Source: Arcuatula senhousia (Eukaryota; Mollusca; Bivalvia; Mytilida; Mytilidae). From it: 64,000 nucleotides of DNA. The first letter of the stretch is position 1, and each line of letters begins with the position of its first letter. The notes below the pieces were generated by a model. It was not told the origin of the DNA. It saw only the letters and a program-made list of their open reading frames with translations, and did not search any database. The translations under genes were made by a program, and so were the position numbers. Below are positions 33,015 to 45,531 of the stretch, piece by piece. The stretch lies in NCBI GenBank assembly GCA_963971305.1, contig OZ020308.1:30223275-30287274 (forward strand), written 5' to 3'.

Positions 33015-34174
33015 TCTCGGTATTCTGGACCGTGAACTTGTCCACCTCATTTTTTCGACATCTTTTTAGGTAGGAAGCTGAATCTTCATATATCAAGAGT
33101 ATGGAATGGGAGATTGTGCTTTTTGTATTTTTCGTCGAAATCGAACGACCCCTTATAGGTCAAAAAAGGGCCTCAAAATGGCTCCTCGAAACCGAAGTTG
33201 AATTTTTACCTGGCATTTCTGATCCGGCAGGGGTAGGTCAAATTCCTTTAAGGGGTAAGTGTAGACTTTCAATACCTTTCATTTAAAAAAAAAAATTTTG
33301 AAAATCGGACTTACGGTTTTCAAAATTTTGCAAAAAAACGAAATTTAATTTTTTTGTCATATTGAGTTATCTTTCTTTGTACTTTGTATTATGTAATAGT
33401 AATGTAAAAATTCTCAACTTTGTTATTTCTTATTGAAAATTGGTTTACAAGGTAATAGTGGTATGCCGAGTTCATTTTTGGTATCGAAAATTTTTTTTGG
33501 CGGCCATTTTCAAAATGGCGGCTAAAATTTCCCGCCAAAATTTAAACTTGCTCCGATTTTGATGAAAATTGGTATATAAGGTAATTGTGGTATGGCGAGA
33601 GGATTTTTGACATCAAAATTTTTCTATCGTCGGCCATTTTCAAAATGGCCGCCTTTTCCCGCCAAAATTAAAGTTACTCCGATTTTGACAAAAATTGGTA
33701 TATAAAGTAATAGTGGTATGGCGAGTTGATTTTTGACATAATTTTTTTTCTATTGTCGACCATTTTCAAAATGGCCGCCGTTTCCCGCCAAAATTAAAGT
33801 TACTCTGATTTTGATGAAAATTGGTATATAAGGAAATAGTGCTATGGCGAGTTGATTTTTGACATCGAAATTTTTATTTCGTCGGCCATTTTCAAAATGG
33901 CCGCTGTTTCCCGCCAAAAATCAAAGTTACTCCGATTTTGATGAAAATTGGTATATAAGGTTATTGTGGTATGGCGAGTTTATTTTTGACATCAAAAATG
34001 TTTAATAGTTGGCCATTTTCAAAATGGCCGCCGTTTTCCGCCAAAATTAAACTTACTCCGATCTTGATGAAAATTGATATATTAGGTATTCTCAAATGCC
34101 CAAACACATATTGACAAAGAGGGGTACGTGAGGGGACATGTATGTGACTCGCTTGCGATCACAATTAGAACTAG
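33015..34174 (+). mobile_element. Family A element, array copy 2
   Basis: Head 'tctcggtattctggaccgtg' (subtype with 'gaatcttcatatatcaag' and 'tgtagactttcaatacc'). The first core carries the extended form 'caaaatggcggctaaaattt'. Five cores, CTAG 34171-34174. Confidence 0.8.
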
Positions 34175-34202
34175 TTATTATTATTATTATTATTATTATT
34201 TT

Positions 34203-35545
34203 TCTCGGTATTCTGGACCGTGAACTTGTCCACCTCATTTTTTCGACATCTTTTAAGGTAGGAAGCTGAATCTTCATATATCAAGAGTATGGAATGGGAG
34301 ATTGTGCTTTTTGTATTTTTCGTCGAAATCGAACGACCCCTTATAGGTCAAAAAAGGGCCTCAAAATGGCTCCTCGAAACCGAAGTTGAATTTTTCCTGG
34401 CATTTCTGATCCGGCAGGGGTAGGACAAATTCCTTTATAGGGTAAGTGTAGACTTTCAATACCTTTCGTTTAAAAAAAAAAATTGAAAATCGGACTTACC
34501 GTTTTCAAACTTTTGTAAAAAATCGAAAATTAATTTTTTTGTAAGATTGAGTTATCTTTCTTTGTTCAATATATTTTGTAATGGTAATGAAAAAAAATCT
34601 CAACTTTGTTATTTCTTAATGAAAATTGGTTTACAAGGTAATAGTGGTATGCCGAGTTCATTTTTGGAATCGAAAAAAATTTTGACGGCCATTTTCAAAA
34701 TGGCAGCTAAAATGGCTGCCATTTTCCCGCCAAAATTTAAACTTGCTCCGATTTTGACGAAAATTGGTATATAAGGTAATAGTGGTATGGCGAGTTGATT
34801 TTTGACATCGATTTTTTTTTATCGTCGGCCATTTTCAAAATGGCCGCCGTTTCCCGCCAAAATAAAAGTTACTCCGATTTTGATGAAAACTGGTATATAA
34901 GGTAATAGTGGTATGGGGATTTGATTTTTGACATTGAAATTTATTTATCGTCGACCATTTTCAAAATGGCCGCCGTTTCCCGCCAAAATTAAAGTTACTC
35001 AGATTTTGATGAAAATTGGTATTCAAGGTAATAGTGGTACTGCGAGTTGATTTTTGACATTATTTTTTTTTATCGTCGGCCATTTTCAAAATGGCCGCCG
35101 TTTCCCGCCAAAATTAAACTTGCTCCGATTTTAATGAAAATTAATATACAGGGTAATTGTGGTATGGGGAGTTCATTTTAAGCATCAAATTTTGTTTATG
35201 GTCTCATGCAACAGCTTTTGGATTCGACTGTGTGACTCTTCTCAACCATATGAGATTAAGGGAGAATAATATCTTATATGGATGTCAACCAAAAGCTTCT
35301 CCGTCACGTTCTTAGCATTTCATTGAAGAGTGGCTCCATTGTGGAGGACGAGAGCGGTAGTTATGCTCGCTAGTCACCACAATAGTTTACAAGTACGCTA
35401 CCAATGCTTGTAAAAAGGGTGCTTCAATGGAATGATAAAGGCGTCATTGCTTAAACAGGGTTCCCACAAAAGCCAGAAATATTGCCAAAGAGGGGTACGT
35501 GAGTGGACATGTATGTGACTCGCTTGCGATCACAATTAGAACTAG
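34203..35545 (+). mobile_element. Family A element, array copy 3, with ~280-bp foreign insert
   Basis: Four cores are followed by an unrelated block at about 35199-35483, then the normal 3' tail with CTAG at 35542-35545. The block replaces the last core and is shared only with array copy 8. It is GC-richer than the cores and holds a 31-codon frame (see the separate entry). Confidence 0.8.
35199..35483 (+). other. Possible captured host fragment in A copy 3
   Basis: The block runs from 'ggtctcatgcaacagctttt' to 'ttcccacaaaagccagaaat'. A frame starting at the ATG near 35279 reads MDVNQKLLR.. for 31 codons and stops in 'cgctag'. The same frame, with two amino-acid changes, exists in A copy 8. 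Function is unknown. It could be a captured exon, the end of another element, or chance. Confidence 0.4.
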
Positions 35546-35557
35546 TTATTATTATTA

Positions 35558-35662
35558 TGTCCCCGAACACGAAGTGTCGGGGACATATTGTTTTTGCTCG
35601 GTTTCTTATTATTATGTCCCCGAACACGAAGTGTCGGGGACATATTGTTTTTGCTCGGTTTC

Positions 35663-35714
<52 letters not shown>

Positions 35715-35830
35715 GTCCCCGAACACGAAGTGTCGGGGACATATTGTTTTTGCTCGGTTTCTTATTATTATTATTATTATTATGTCCCCGAACACGAAGT
35801 GTCGGGGACATATTGTTTTTGCTCGGTTTC

Positions 35831-35862
<32 letters not shown>

Positions 35863-35864
35863 TT
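35558..35864 (+). repeat. Four A-type hairpin modules with TTA runs
   Basis: Hairpins at 35558-35585, 35615-35642, 35714-35741 and 35783-35810. The longest TTA run is about 50 bp (35663-35713). Confidence 0.85.
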
Positions 35865-36768
35865 TCTCGGTATTCTGGATCGTGAACTTGTCCACCTCAT
35901 TTTTTCGACATCTTTTAAGGTGGGAAGCTGAAAATTCATAAATCAAGAGTATGGAATGGGAGATTGTGCTTTTTGTATTTTTCGCCGAAATCGAACGACC
36001 CCTTATAGGTAAAAAAAGGGCCTCAAAATGGCTCCTCGAAACCGTAGTTGAATTTTTCCTGGCATTTCTGATCCGGCAGGGGTAGGAAAAATTCCCTTAT
36101 AGGTTAAGTGCGGATATACAATACCTTTCATTTAAAAAAAAAATTTTGAAAATCGGACTTACCGTTTTCAAAATTTTGCAAAAAATCGAAAATTATTTTT
36201 TTTTGTAAGATTGAGTTATCTTTCTTTGTACCATATATTTTGTGATATTAATGAAAAAAATTCTCAACTTTGTTATTTCTTGATGAAAATTGGTTTACAA
36301 GGTAATAGTGGTATGCCGAGTTCAATTTTGGAATTGAAATTTTTTTTTAGCGGCCATTTTAAAAATGGCCGCCATTTCCCGCCAAAATTAAAATTACTCC
36401 GATTTTAATGAAAATTGTTATATAAGTTAATTGTGGTATGGCGGGTTGATTTTTGACATCAAAATTTTTTTATCGTCGGCCATTTTCAAAATGGCCGCCG
36501 TTTCCCGCCAAAATTAAAGTTATTCTGATTTTGATGAAAATTGGTTTACAAGGTTATAGTGGTATGCCGAGTTCAATTTTGGAATCGAATTATTTTTTTT
36601 GGGCCGCCATTTTCAAAATGGCCGCCGTTTCCCGCCAAAATTAAACTTACTCAGATTTTAACGAAAATTGGTATATTAGTTATTCTCAAATGCCCAAACA
36701 CATATTGACAAAGAGGGGTACGTGAGGGGACATGTATGTGACTCGCTTGCGATCACAATTAGAACTAG
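35865..36768 (+). mobile_element. Family A element, array copy 4
   Basis: Short version with three cores. Its tail uses 'aaacacatattgacaaag' before 'aggggtacgtgagg', CTAG 36765-36768. Confidence 0.8.
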
Positions 36769-36781
36769 TTATTATTATTTT

Positions 36782-38313
36782 TCTCGGTATTCTGGACCGT
36801 GAACTTGTCCACCTCATTTTTTCAACATCTTTTAAGGTAGGAAGCTGAAACTTCATAAATCAAGAGTATGGAATGGGAAATTGTGCTTTTTGTATTTTTC
36901 GCCGAAATCGAATGACCCCTTATAGGTCAAAAAAGGGCCTCAAAATGGCTCCTCAAAACCGAAGTTGATTTTTACCTGGGATTTCTGATCCGGCAGGGGT
37001 AGGAAAAATTCATTTAAAGGGTAAGTGTAGACTTTTAATAGCTTTCATTTAAAAAAAGAATTTTGAAAATCGGACTTACGGTTCTCAAAATTTTGCAAAA
37101 AATCGAAATTTAATTTTTTTGTCAAATTGAGTTATCTTTCTTGTTACAATATATTTTGTAATAGTAAAGTAAAAATTCTCAACTTTGTTATTTCTTAATG
37201 AAAATCGGTATACAAGGTAATAGTGGTATGCCGAGTTCATTTTTGGTATCGAAAAAAATTTTTGGCGGCCATTTTCAAAATGGCGGCTAAAATGGCCGCC
37301 GTTTTCCCGCCAAAACTTAAACTTGCTCCAATTTTTATGAAAATTGGTATATAAGGTAATAGTGGTATGGCGAGTTGATTTTTGACATTAAAAATTATTT
37401 TTCGTCAGCCATTTTCAAAATGGCCGCCATTTCCCGCCAAAATTTAAAGTTACTCCGATTTTGATGAAAATTTGTATAAAAGGTAATAGTGGTATGGCGA
37501 GTTGATTTTTGACATTAAAAATTTTTCATCGTCGGCCATTTTCAAAATGGCCGCCGTTTCCCGCCAAAATTAAAGTTACTCAGATTTTGATGAAAATTGG
37601 TATTCAAAGTAATATTGGTATGGCGGGTTGATTTTTGACATCAGAATTTTTTTTATCGTCGACCATTTTCAAAATGGCTGCCGTTTCCCGCCAAAATTTA
37701 AAGTTACTCCGAATTTGATGAAAATTCTTACATAAGGTTATAGTGGTATGGCGAGTTGATTTTTAACATTAAAAATTTTTCATCGTCGGCCATTTCCAAA
37801 ATGGCCGCCGTTTCCCGCCAAAATTAAAGTTACTCAGATTTTGATGAAAATTGGTATTCAAGGTAAAAGTGGTATGGCGAGTTGATTTTTGACATAAAAA
37901 TTTTTTTATCGTCGACCATTTTCAAAATGGCTGCCGTTTCCCGCCAAAATTTAAAGTTACTCCGATTTTGATGAAAATTGGTACATAAGGTTATAGTGGT
38001 ATGGCGAGTTGATTTTTGACATTAAAAAATTTTCATTGTCGGCCATTTCCCGCCAAAATTAAAGTAACTCAGATTTTGATGAAAATTGGTATTCAAAGTA
38101 ATAGTGGTATGGCGAGTTGATTTTTAACATTGAAATTTATTTGTAGTCGGCCATTTTGAAAATGGCCGCCGTTTCCCGCCAAAATTAAACTTACTCCTAT
38201 TTTGATGAATATTGGTAATATTAAGTGATCTCAAATGCCAAGAGACATATTGACAAAGAGGGGTACGTGAGGGGACATATATGTGACTCGCTTGCGATCA
38301 CAATTAGAACTAG
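36782..38313 (+). mobile_element. Family A element, array copy 5 (longest core array)
   Basis: About eight cores. The palindrome centre recurs at 37409, 37536, 37663, 37790 and 37916, spacing 126-127 bp; one unit near 38040 has lost the palindrome and kept only 'ggccatttcccgcc'. CTAG 38310-38313. Confidence 0.85.
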
Positions 38314-38326
38314 TTATTATTATTTT

Positions 38327-39397
38327 TCTCGGTATTCTGGATCGTGAACTTGTCCACCTCATTTTTTCGACATCTTTTAAGGTAGGAAGCTGAAAATTCA
38401 TAAATCAAGAGTATGGAATGGGAAATTGTGCTTTTTGTATTTTTCGCCGAAATCGAACGACCCCATATAGGTAAAAAAGGGGCCTCAAAATGGCTCCTCG
38501 AAACCGAAGTTGAATTTTTCCTGGCATTTCTGATCCGGCAGGGGTAGGAAAAATTCCCTTATAGGTTAAGTGCGGATATACAATACCTTTCATTTAAAAA
38601 AAAAAATTTGAAAATCGGACTTACCGTTTTCAAAATTTTGCAAAAAATCGAAAATTATTTTTTTTGTCATATTGAGTTATCTTTCTTTGTACCATATATT
38701 TTGTGATATTAATGAAAAAAATTCTCAACTTTGTTATTTCTTAATGAAAATTGGTTTACAAGGTAATAGTGGTATGCCGAGTTCAATTTTGGAATCGAAA
38801 TTTTTTTTTGGGCGGCCATTTTAAAAATGGCCGCCATTTCCCGCCAAAAATTAAACTTGCTCCAATTTTGATGAAAATTGGTATATAAGGTAATAGTGGC
38901 AAGGCGAGTTGATTTTTAACATCAAAATTTTATTATCGTTGGCCATTTTCAAAATGGCCGCCGTTTCCCGCCAAAAATTAAACTTACTCCGATTTTGATG
39001 AAAATTGGTATATAAGGTAATAGTGGTATGGCGAGTTGATTTTTGACATCAAGATTTTTTTTATCGTCGGCCATTTTCAAAATGGCCGCCGTTTCCCGCC
39101 AAAATTAAAGTTACTCTGATTTTGATGAAAATTGGTATATAAGGTAAAAGTGGTATGGCGAACTTTTTGACATCAAAATTTTTTAGCGTCTCTTAGCATT
39201 TGAGATAACTTATTATATCCAATTTTCATCAAAATAGGAGTAAGTTTAATTTTGGCCATTTCCCGCCAAAATTAAACTTACTCCTATTTTGATGAAAATT
39301 GGATATAATAAGTTATCTCAAATGCTAAGAGACATTGACAAAGAGGGGTACGTGAGGGGACATTTTTGTGACTCGCTTGCGATCACAATTAGAACTA

Positions 39398-39398
<1 letters not shown>
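38327..39398 (+). mobile_element. Family A element, array copy 6, with perfect 68-bp foldback
   Basis: Three cores are followed by an inverted repeat whose arms, 39188-39255 and 39266-39333, are exact complements over 68 bp around a 10-bp spacer ('ccatttcccg'). The normal tail follows, CTAG 39395-39398. Confidence 0.85.
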
Positions 39399-39435
<37 letters not shown>

Positions 39436-39577
39436 GTCCCCGAACACTTCGTGTTCGGGGACATATTGTTTTTGCTCGGTTTCTTATTATTATTATTATG
39501 TCCCCGAACACGAAGTGTCGGGGACATATTGTTTTTGCTCGGTTTCTTATTATTATTATTATTATTATTATTATTTT
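39399..39577 (+). repeat. Two A-type hairpin modules, the first one a perfect palindrome
   Basis: The hairpin at 39435-39463 has arms tgtccccgaacac / gtgttcggggaca with loop 'ttc', so it lacks the usual bulge; its inner part is the inverted loop variant. The second, at 39499-39526, is the common bulged form. Confidence 0.85.
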
Positions 39578-40776
39578 TCTCGGTATTCTGGATCGTGAAC
39601 TTGTCCACCTCATTTTTTCTACATCTTTTAAGGTAGGAAGCTGAAAATTCATAAATCAAGAGTATGGAATGGGAGATTGTGCTTTTTGTATTTTTCGCCG
39701 AAATCGAACGACCCCATATAGGTAAAAAAAGGGCCTCAAAATGGCTCCTCGAAACCGAAGTTGAATTTTTCCTGGCATTTCTGATCCGGCAGGGGTAGGA
39801 AAAATTCCCTTATAGGTTAAGTGCGGATATTCAATACCTTTCATTTAAAAAAAAAATTTTGAAAATCGGACCTACCGTTTTCAAAATTTTGCAAAAAATC
39901 CAAAATTATTTTTTTTGTAAGATTGAGTTATCTTTCTTTGTACCATATATTTTGTGATATTAATGAAAAAAATTCTCAACTTTGATATTTCTTAATGAAA
40001 ATTGGTTTACAAGGTAATAGTGGTATTCCGAGTTCAATTTTGGAATCGAAAAATTTTTTAGGGCCGCCATTTTCAAAATGGCCGCAATTTCCCGCCAAAA
40101 TTAAAATTACTCCGATTTTAATGAAAATTGGTATATAAGGTAATAGTGGTATGGCAAGTTGATTTTTGACATCAAAATTTTTTTATCGTCCGCCATTTTC
40201 AAAATGGCCTTCGTTTCCCGCCAAAATTAAATTTACTCAGATTTTAACGAAAATTGGTATATAAGGTAATATATGTATGGTGAGTTGATTTTTGACATCA
40301 ACATTTTTTTATCGTCGGCCATTTTCAAAATGGCCGCCGTTTCCCGCCAAAATTAAAGTTACTCTGATTTTGATGAAAATTGGTATTTAAAGTAATAGTG
40401 GTATGGCGAGTTGATTTTTGACATTGAAATTTTTATTTCGTCGGCCATTTTCAAAATGGCCGCCGTTTCCCGCCAAAATCAAAGTTACTCTGATTTTGAT
40501 GAAAATTGGTATATAAGGTAAAAGTGGTATGGCGAACTTATTTTTGACATCAAATTTTTTTTAGCGTCTCTTAGCATTTGAGATAACTTATTATATCCCA
40601 TTTTCATCAAAATAGGAGTAAGTTTAATTTTGGCCATTTCCCCCCAAAATTAAACTTACTCCTATTTTGATGAAAATTGGATATAATAAGTTATCTCAAA
40701 TGCTAAGAGACATTGACAAAGAGGGGTACGTGAGGGGACATTTTTGTGACTCGCTTGCGATCACAATTAGAACTAG
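39578..40776 (+). mobile_element. Family A element, array copy 7, with 68-bp foldback
   Basis: Four cores, then inverted-repeat arms 40566-40633 and 40644-40711 with a single mismatch or so ('cccatttt' against 'aaaattgg'), then CTAG 40773-40776. The foldback is homologous in position and sequence to that of copy 6. Confidence 0.85.
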
Positions 40777-40798
40777 TTATTATTATTATTATTATTTT

Positions 40799-42275
40799 TC
40801 TCGGTATTCTGGACCGTGAACTTGTCCACCTCATTTTTTCGACATCTTTTAAGGTAAGAAGCTGAATCTTCATATATCAAGAGTATGGAATGGGAGATTG
40901 TGCTTTTTGTATTTTTCGTCGAAATCGAACGACCCCTTATAGGTCAAAAAAGGGCCTCAAAATGGCTCCTCGCAACCGAAGTTAAATTTTTACCTGGCAT
41001 TTTTGATCCGGCAGAGGTAGGACAAATTCCTTTATGGGCTAAGTGTGGACTTTCAATACCTTTCATTTAAAAAAAAAATTTTGAAAATCGGACTTACGGT
41101 TTTCAAAATTTTGCAAAAAATCGAAATTTAATTTTTTTGTCATATTGAGTTATCTTTCTTTGTACCTTGTATTTTGTAATAGTTATGTATAAATTCTCAA
41201 TTTTGTTATTTCTTAATGAAAATTGGTTTACAAGGTAATAGTGGTATGCCGAGTTCATTTTTGGTATCGAAAATATTTTTGGCGGCCATTTTCAAAATGG
41301 CGGCTAAAACTTCCCGCCCAAATTTAAACTTGCTCCGATTTTGATGAAAATTGGTATATAAGGTAATAGTGGTATGGCGAGATGATTTTTGACATCAAAA
41401 TTTTTCTATCGTCGGCCATTTTCAAAATGGCCGCCCTTTCCACAATGGCCGCCATTTCCCGCCAAAATTAAAGTTACTCCGATTTTGACGAAAATTGGTA
41501 TATAAGGTAATAGTGGTATGGCGAGATGATTTTTGACATCGAATTTTTTTTATAGTCGGCCATTTTCAAAATGGCCACCGTTTCCCGCCAAAATTAAAGT
41601 TACACCAATTTTGATGAAAATCGGTATTTGAGGTAATAGTGGTATGCTGAGTTGATTTTCGGAATGAATTTTTTTTATCGTCGGCCATTTTCTAAATGGC
41701 CGCCATTTCCCGCCAAAATTAAAATTAATCTGATTTTCATGAAAACTGGTATATAAGGTAACAGTGGTATGGCGAGTTGATTTTTGACATTGAAATTTAT
41801 TATGATCGGCTATTTTCAAAATGGCCACTGTTTCCAACCAAAATTAAACTTACTCCGATTTTAATGAAAATTAATATACAGGGTAATTGCGGTATGGGGA
41901 GTTCATTTTTAGCATCAAATTTTGTTTATGGTCCGATGCAACAGCTTTTGGATGCGACTGTGTGACTCTTCTCGACTATATGAGATTAAGGGAGAATAAT
42001 ATCTCATATGGATGTCAACCAAAAGCTTCTCCGTAACGTTTTTAGCATTTCATTGAAGAGTGGCTCCATTGTAGAGGACGAGAGCGGTAGTTATGCTCGC
42101 TAGTCACTACAATAGTTTACAAGTACGCTACCAATGCTTGTAAAAAGGGTGCTTCAATGGAATGATAAGGGCGTCATTGCTTAAACAGGGTTCCCACAAA
42201 AGCCAGATATATTGTCAAAGAGGGGTACGTGAGGGGACATGTATGTGACTCGCTTGCGATCACAATTAGAACTAG
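40799..42275 (+). mobile_element. Family A element, array copy 8, with ~280-bp foreign insert
   Basis: About five cores. One has an extra 'ctttccacaatggccgccat' duplication near 41448, and the last is degraded. The insert at 41932-42208 follows, with CTAG at 42272-42275. The arrangement matches array copy 3. Confidence 0.8.
41932..42208 (+). other. Possible captured host fragment in A copy 8
   Basis: Same block as in copy 3, about 95% identical. The 31-codon frame beginning MDVNQKLLR is intact here too, with two amino-acid changes and one silent change that I could count. The other differences lie outside the frame. Confidence 0.4.
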
Positions 42276-42290
42276 TTATTATTATTATTA

Positions 42291-42338
42291 TGTCCCCGAA
42301 CACGAAGTGTCGGGGACATATTGTTTTTGCTCGGTTTC

Positions 42339-42397
<59 letters not shown>

Positions 42398-42399
42398 TT
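42291..42399 (+). repeat. A-type hairpin module and long (TTA)n run
   Basis: One hairpin at 42291-42318, then about 58 bp of TTA repeats (42339-42398). Confidence 0.85.
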
Positions 42400-43439
42400 T
42401 CTCGGTATTCTGGATCGTGAACTTGTCCACCTCATTTTTTCGACATCTTTTAAGGTAGGAAGCTGAAACTTCATATATCAAGAGTATGGAATGGGAGATT
42501 GTGCTTTTTGTATTTTTCGTCGAAATCGAACGACCCCTTATAGGTCAAAAAAGGGCCTCAAAATGGCTCCTCGAAACCGAAGTTGAATTTTACCTGGCAT
42601 TTCTGATCCGGCAGGGGTAACACAAATTCCTTTATGGGGTAAGTGTAGACTTTCGATACCTTTCATTTAAAAAAAAAATTTTGAAAATCGGACTTACGGT
42701 TCTCAAAATTTTGCAAAAAATCGAAATTTAATTTTTTTGTCAAATTGAGTTATCTTTCTTGGAACAATATATTTTGTAATAGTAATGTAAAAATTCTTAA
42801 CTTTGTTATTTCTTAATGAAAATTGGTTTACAAGGTTATAGTGGTATGCCGAGTTCATTTTTGGTATCGAAAAAAAATGTTGGCGGCCATTTTTAAAATG
42901 GCGGCTAAAATGGCCGCCATTTTCCCGCCAAAAATTAAACTTGCTCCGATTTTGATGAAAATTGGTATATAAAGTAATAGTGGTATGGCGAGTTGATTTT
43001 TGACATCAAAATTTTTTTATCGTCGGCCATTTTCAAAATGGCCGCCGTTTCCCGCCAAAATTAAAGTTACTCTGATCTTGATGAAAATTGGTATATAAGG
43101 TAATAGTGGTATGGCGAGTTGATTTTTGACATCGAAATTTTTATTTCGTCAGCCATTTTCAAAATGGCCGCCGTTTCCCGCCAAAATCAAAGTTTCTCCA
43201 ATTTTGATGAAAATTGGTATATAAGGTTATAGTGGTATGGCGAGTTTATCTTTGATATCAAAATTTTTTTATCGTCGGTCATTTTCAAAATGGCCGCCGT
43301 TTCCCGCCAAAATTAAACTTACTCCTATTTTGATGAAAATTAGTTATAATAAGTTATCTCAAATGCCAAGAGACATTGACAAAGAGGGGTACGTGAGGGG
43401 ACATTTTTGTGACTCGCTTGCGATCACAATTAGAACTAG
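42400..43439 (+). mobile_element. Family A element, array copy 9
   Basis: Four cores. The head mixes the two subtypes ('gatcgtgaac' with 'cttatatatcaag'-like words), which suggests recombination. CTAG 43436-43439. Confidence 0.8.
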
Positions 43440-43452
43440 TTATTATTATTTT

Positions 43453-44479
43453 TCTCGGTATTCTGGATCGTGAACTTGTCCACCTCATTTTTTCGACATC
43501 TTTTAAGGTAGGAAGCTGAAAATTCATAAATCAAGAGTATGGAATGGGAGATTGTGCTTTTTGTATTTTTCGCCGAAATCGAACGACCCCATATAGGTAA
43601 AAAAAGGGCCTCAAAATGGCTCCTCGAAACCGAAGTTGAATTTTTCCTGGCATTTCTGATCCGGCAGGGGTAGGAAAAATTCCCTTATAGGTTAAGTGCG
43701 GATATACAATACCTTTCATTTAAAAAAAAAAATTTGAAAATCGGACTTACCGTTTTCAAAATTTTGCAAAAAATCGAAAATTATTTTTTTTTGTAAGATT
43801 GAGTTATCTTTCTTTGTACCATATATTTTGTGATATTAATGAAAAAAATTTTCAACTTTGTTATTTCTTAATGAAAATTGGTTTACAAGGTAATAGTGGT
43901 ATGCCGAGTTCAATTTTGGAATCGAAATTTTTTTTTGGGCGGCCATTTTAAAAATGGCCGGCATTTCCCGCCAAAATTAAAATTACTCCGATTTTAATGA
44001 AAATTGGTTTACAAGGTAATAGTGGTATGCCGAGTTCAATTTTGGAATCGAAATTTTTTTTTGGCCGCCATTTTCAAAATGGCCGCCACTTCCCGCCAAA
44101 ATTAAAATTACTCCAATTTTAATGAAAATTGGTATATAAGGTTATAGTGGTATGGCAAGTTGATTTAGACATCAAAATTTTTTTATCGTCGGCCATTCTT
44201 AAAATGGCCGCCGTTTCCCGCCAAAATTAAATTTACTCAGATTTTAACGAAAATTGGTATAAAAGGTAATATATGTATGGTGAGTTGATTTTTGACATCG
44301 AAATATTTTTATTGTCGGCCATTTTAAAAATGGCCGCCGTTTCCCGCCCAAATTAAACTTACTCCTATTTTGATGAAAATTGGATAAATTAAGTTATCTC
44401 AAATGCCAAGAGACATTGACAAAGAGGGGTACGTGAGGGGACATTTTTGTGACTCGCTTGCGATCACAATTAGAACTAG
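43453..44479 (+). mobile_element. Family A element, array copy 10
   Basis: Four cores. From about 43660 it is the first copy of a ~1039-bp direct duplication shared with copy 11. CTAG 44476-44479. Confidence 0.8.
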
Positions 44480-44492
44480 TTATTATTATTTT

Positions 44493-45518
44493 TCTCGGTA
44501 TTCTGGACCGTGAACTTGTCCACCTCATTTTTTCGACATCATTTAAGGTAGGAAGCTGAATCTTCATATATCAAGAGTATGGAATGGGAGATTGTGCTTT
44601 TTGTATTTTTCGTCGAAATCGAACGACCCCTTATAGGTCAAAAAAGGGCCTCAAAATGGCTCCTCGAAACCGAAGTTGAATTTTTACTGGCATTTCTGAT
44701 CCGGCAGGGGTAGGAAAAATTCCCTTATAGGTTAAGTGCGGATATACAATACCTTTCATTTAAAAAAAAAAATTTGAAAATCGGACTTACCGTTTTCAAA
44801 ATTTTGCAAAAAATCGAAAATTATTTTTTTTGTAAGATTGAGTTATCTTTCTTTGTACCATATATTTTGTGATATTAATGAAAAAAATTTTCAACTTTGT
44901 TATTTCTTAATGAAAATTGGTTTACAAGGTAATAGTGGTATGCCGAGTTCAATTTTGGAATCGAAATTTTTTTTTGGGCGGCCATTTTAAAAATGGCCGG
45001 CATTTCCCGCCAAAATTAAAATTACTCCGATTTTAATGAAAATTGGTTTACAAGGTAATAGTGGTATGCCGAGTTCAATTTTGGAATCGAAATTTTTTTT
45101 TGGCCGCCATTTTCAAAATGGCCGCCACTTCCCGCCAAAATTAAAATTACTCCAATTTTAATGAAAATTGGTATATAAGGTTATAGTGGTATGGCAAGTT
45201 GATTTAGACATCAAAATTTTTTTATCGTCGGCCATTCTTAAAATGGCCGCCGTTTCCCGCCAAAATTAAATTTACTCAGATTTTAACGAAAATTGGTATA
45301 AAAGGTAATATATGTATGGTGAGTTGATTTTTGACATCGAAATATTTTTATTGTCGGCCATTTTAAAAATGGCCGCCGTTTCCCGCCCAAATTAAACTTA
45401 CTCCTATTTTGATGAAAATTGGATAAATTAAGTTATCTCAAATGCCAAGAGACATTGACAAAGAGGGGTACGTGAGGGGACATTTTTGTGACTCGCTTGC
45501 GATCACAATTAGAACTAG
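44493..45518 (+). mobile_element. Family A element, array copy 11
   Basis: Almost identical to copy 10 over the right three quarters, including the rare variants 'gatttagacatc', 'ccattcttaaaatgg' and 'cccgcccaaatt'. CTAG 45515-45518. Confidence 0.8.
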
Positions 45519-45531
45519 TTATTATTATTTT

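Noticed and set aside
33101..33286. Conserved 61-codon frame (MEWEIVLFVFFVEIERPLIG..) in several A elements
   Set aside because: It is kept in some copies only, interrupted or differently ended in others, and lies in a part of the head conserved at the DNA level in both subtypes. It has no recognisable domain.
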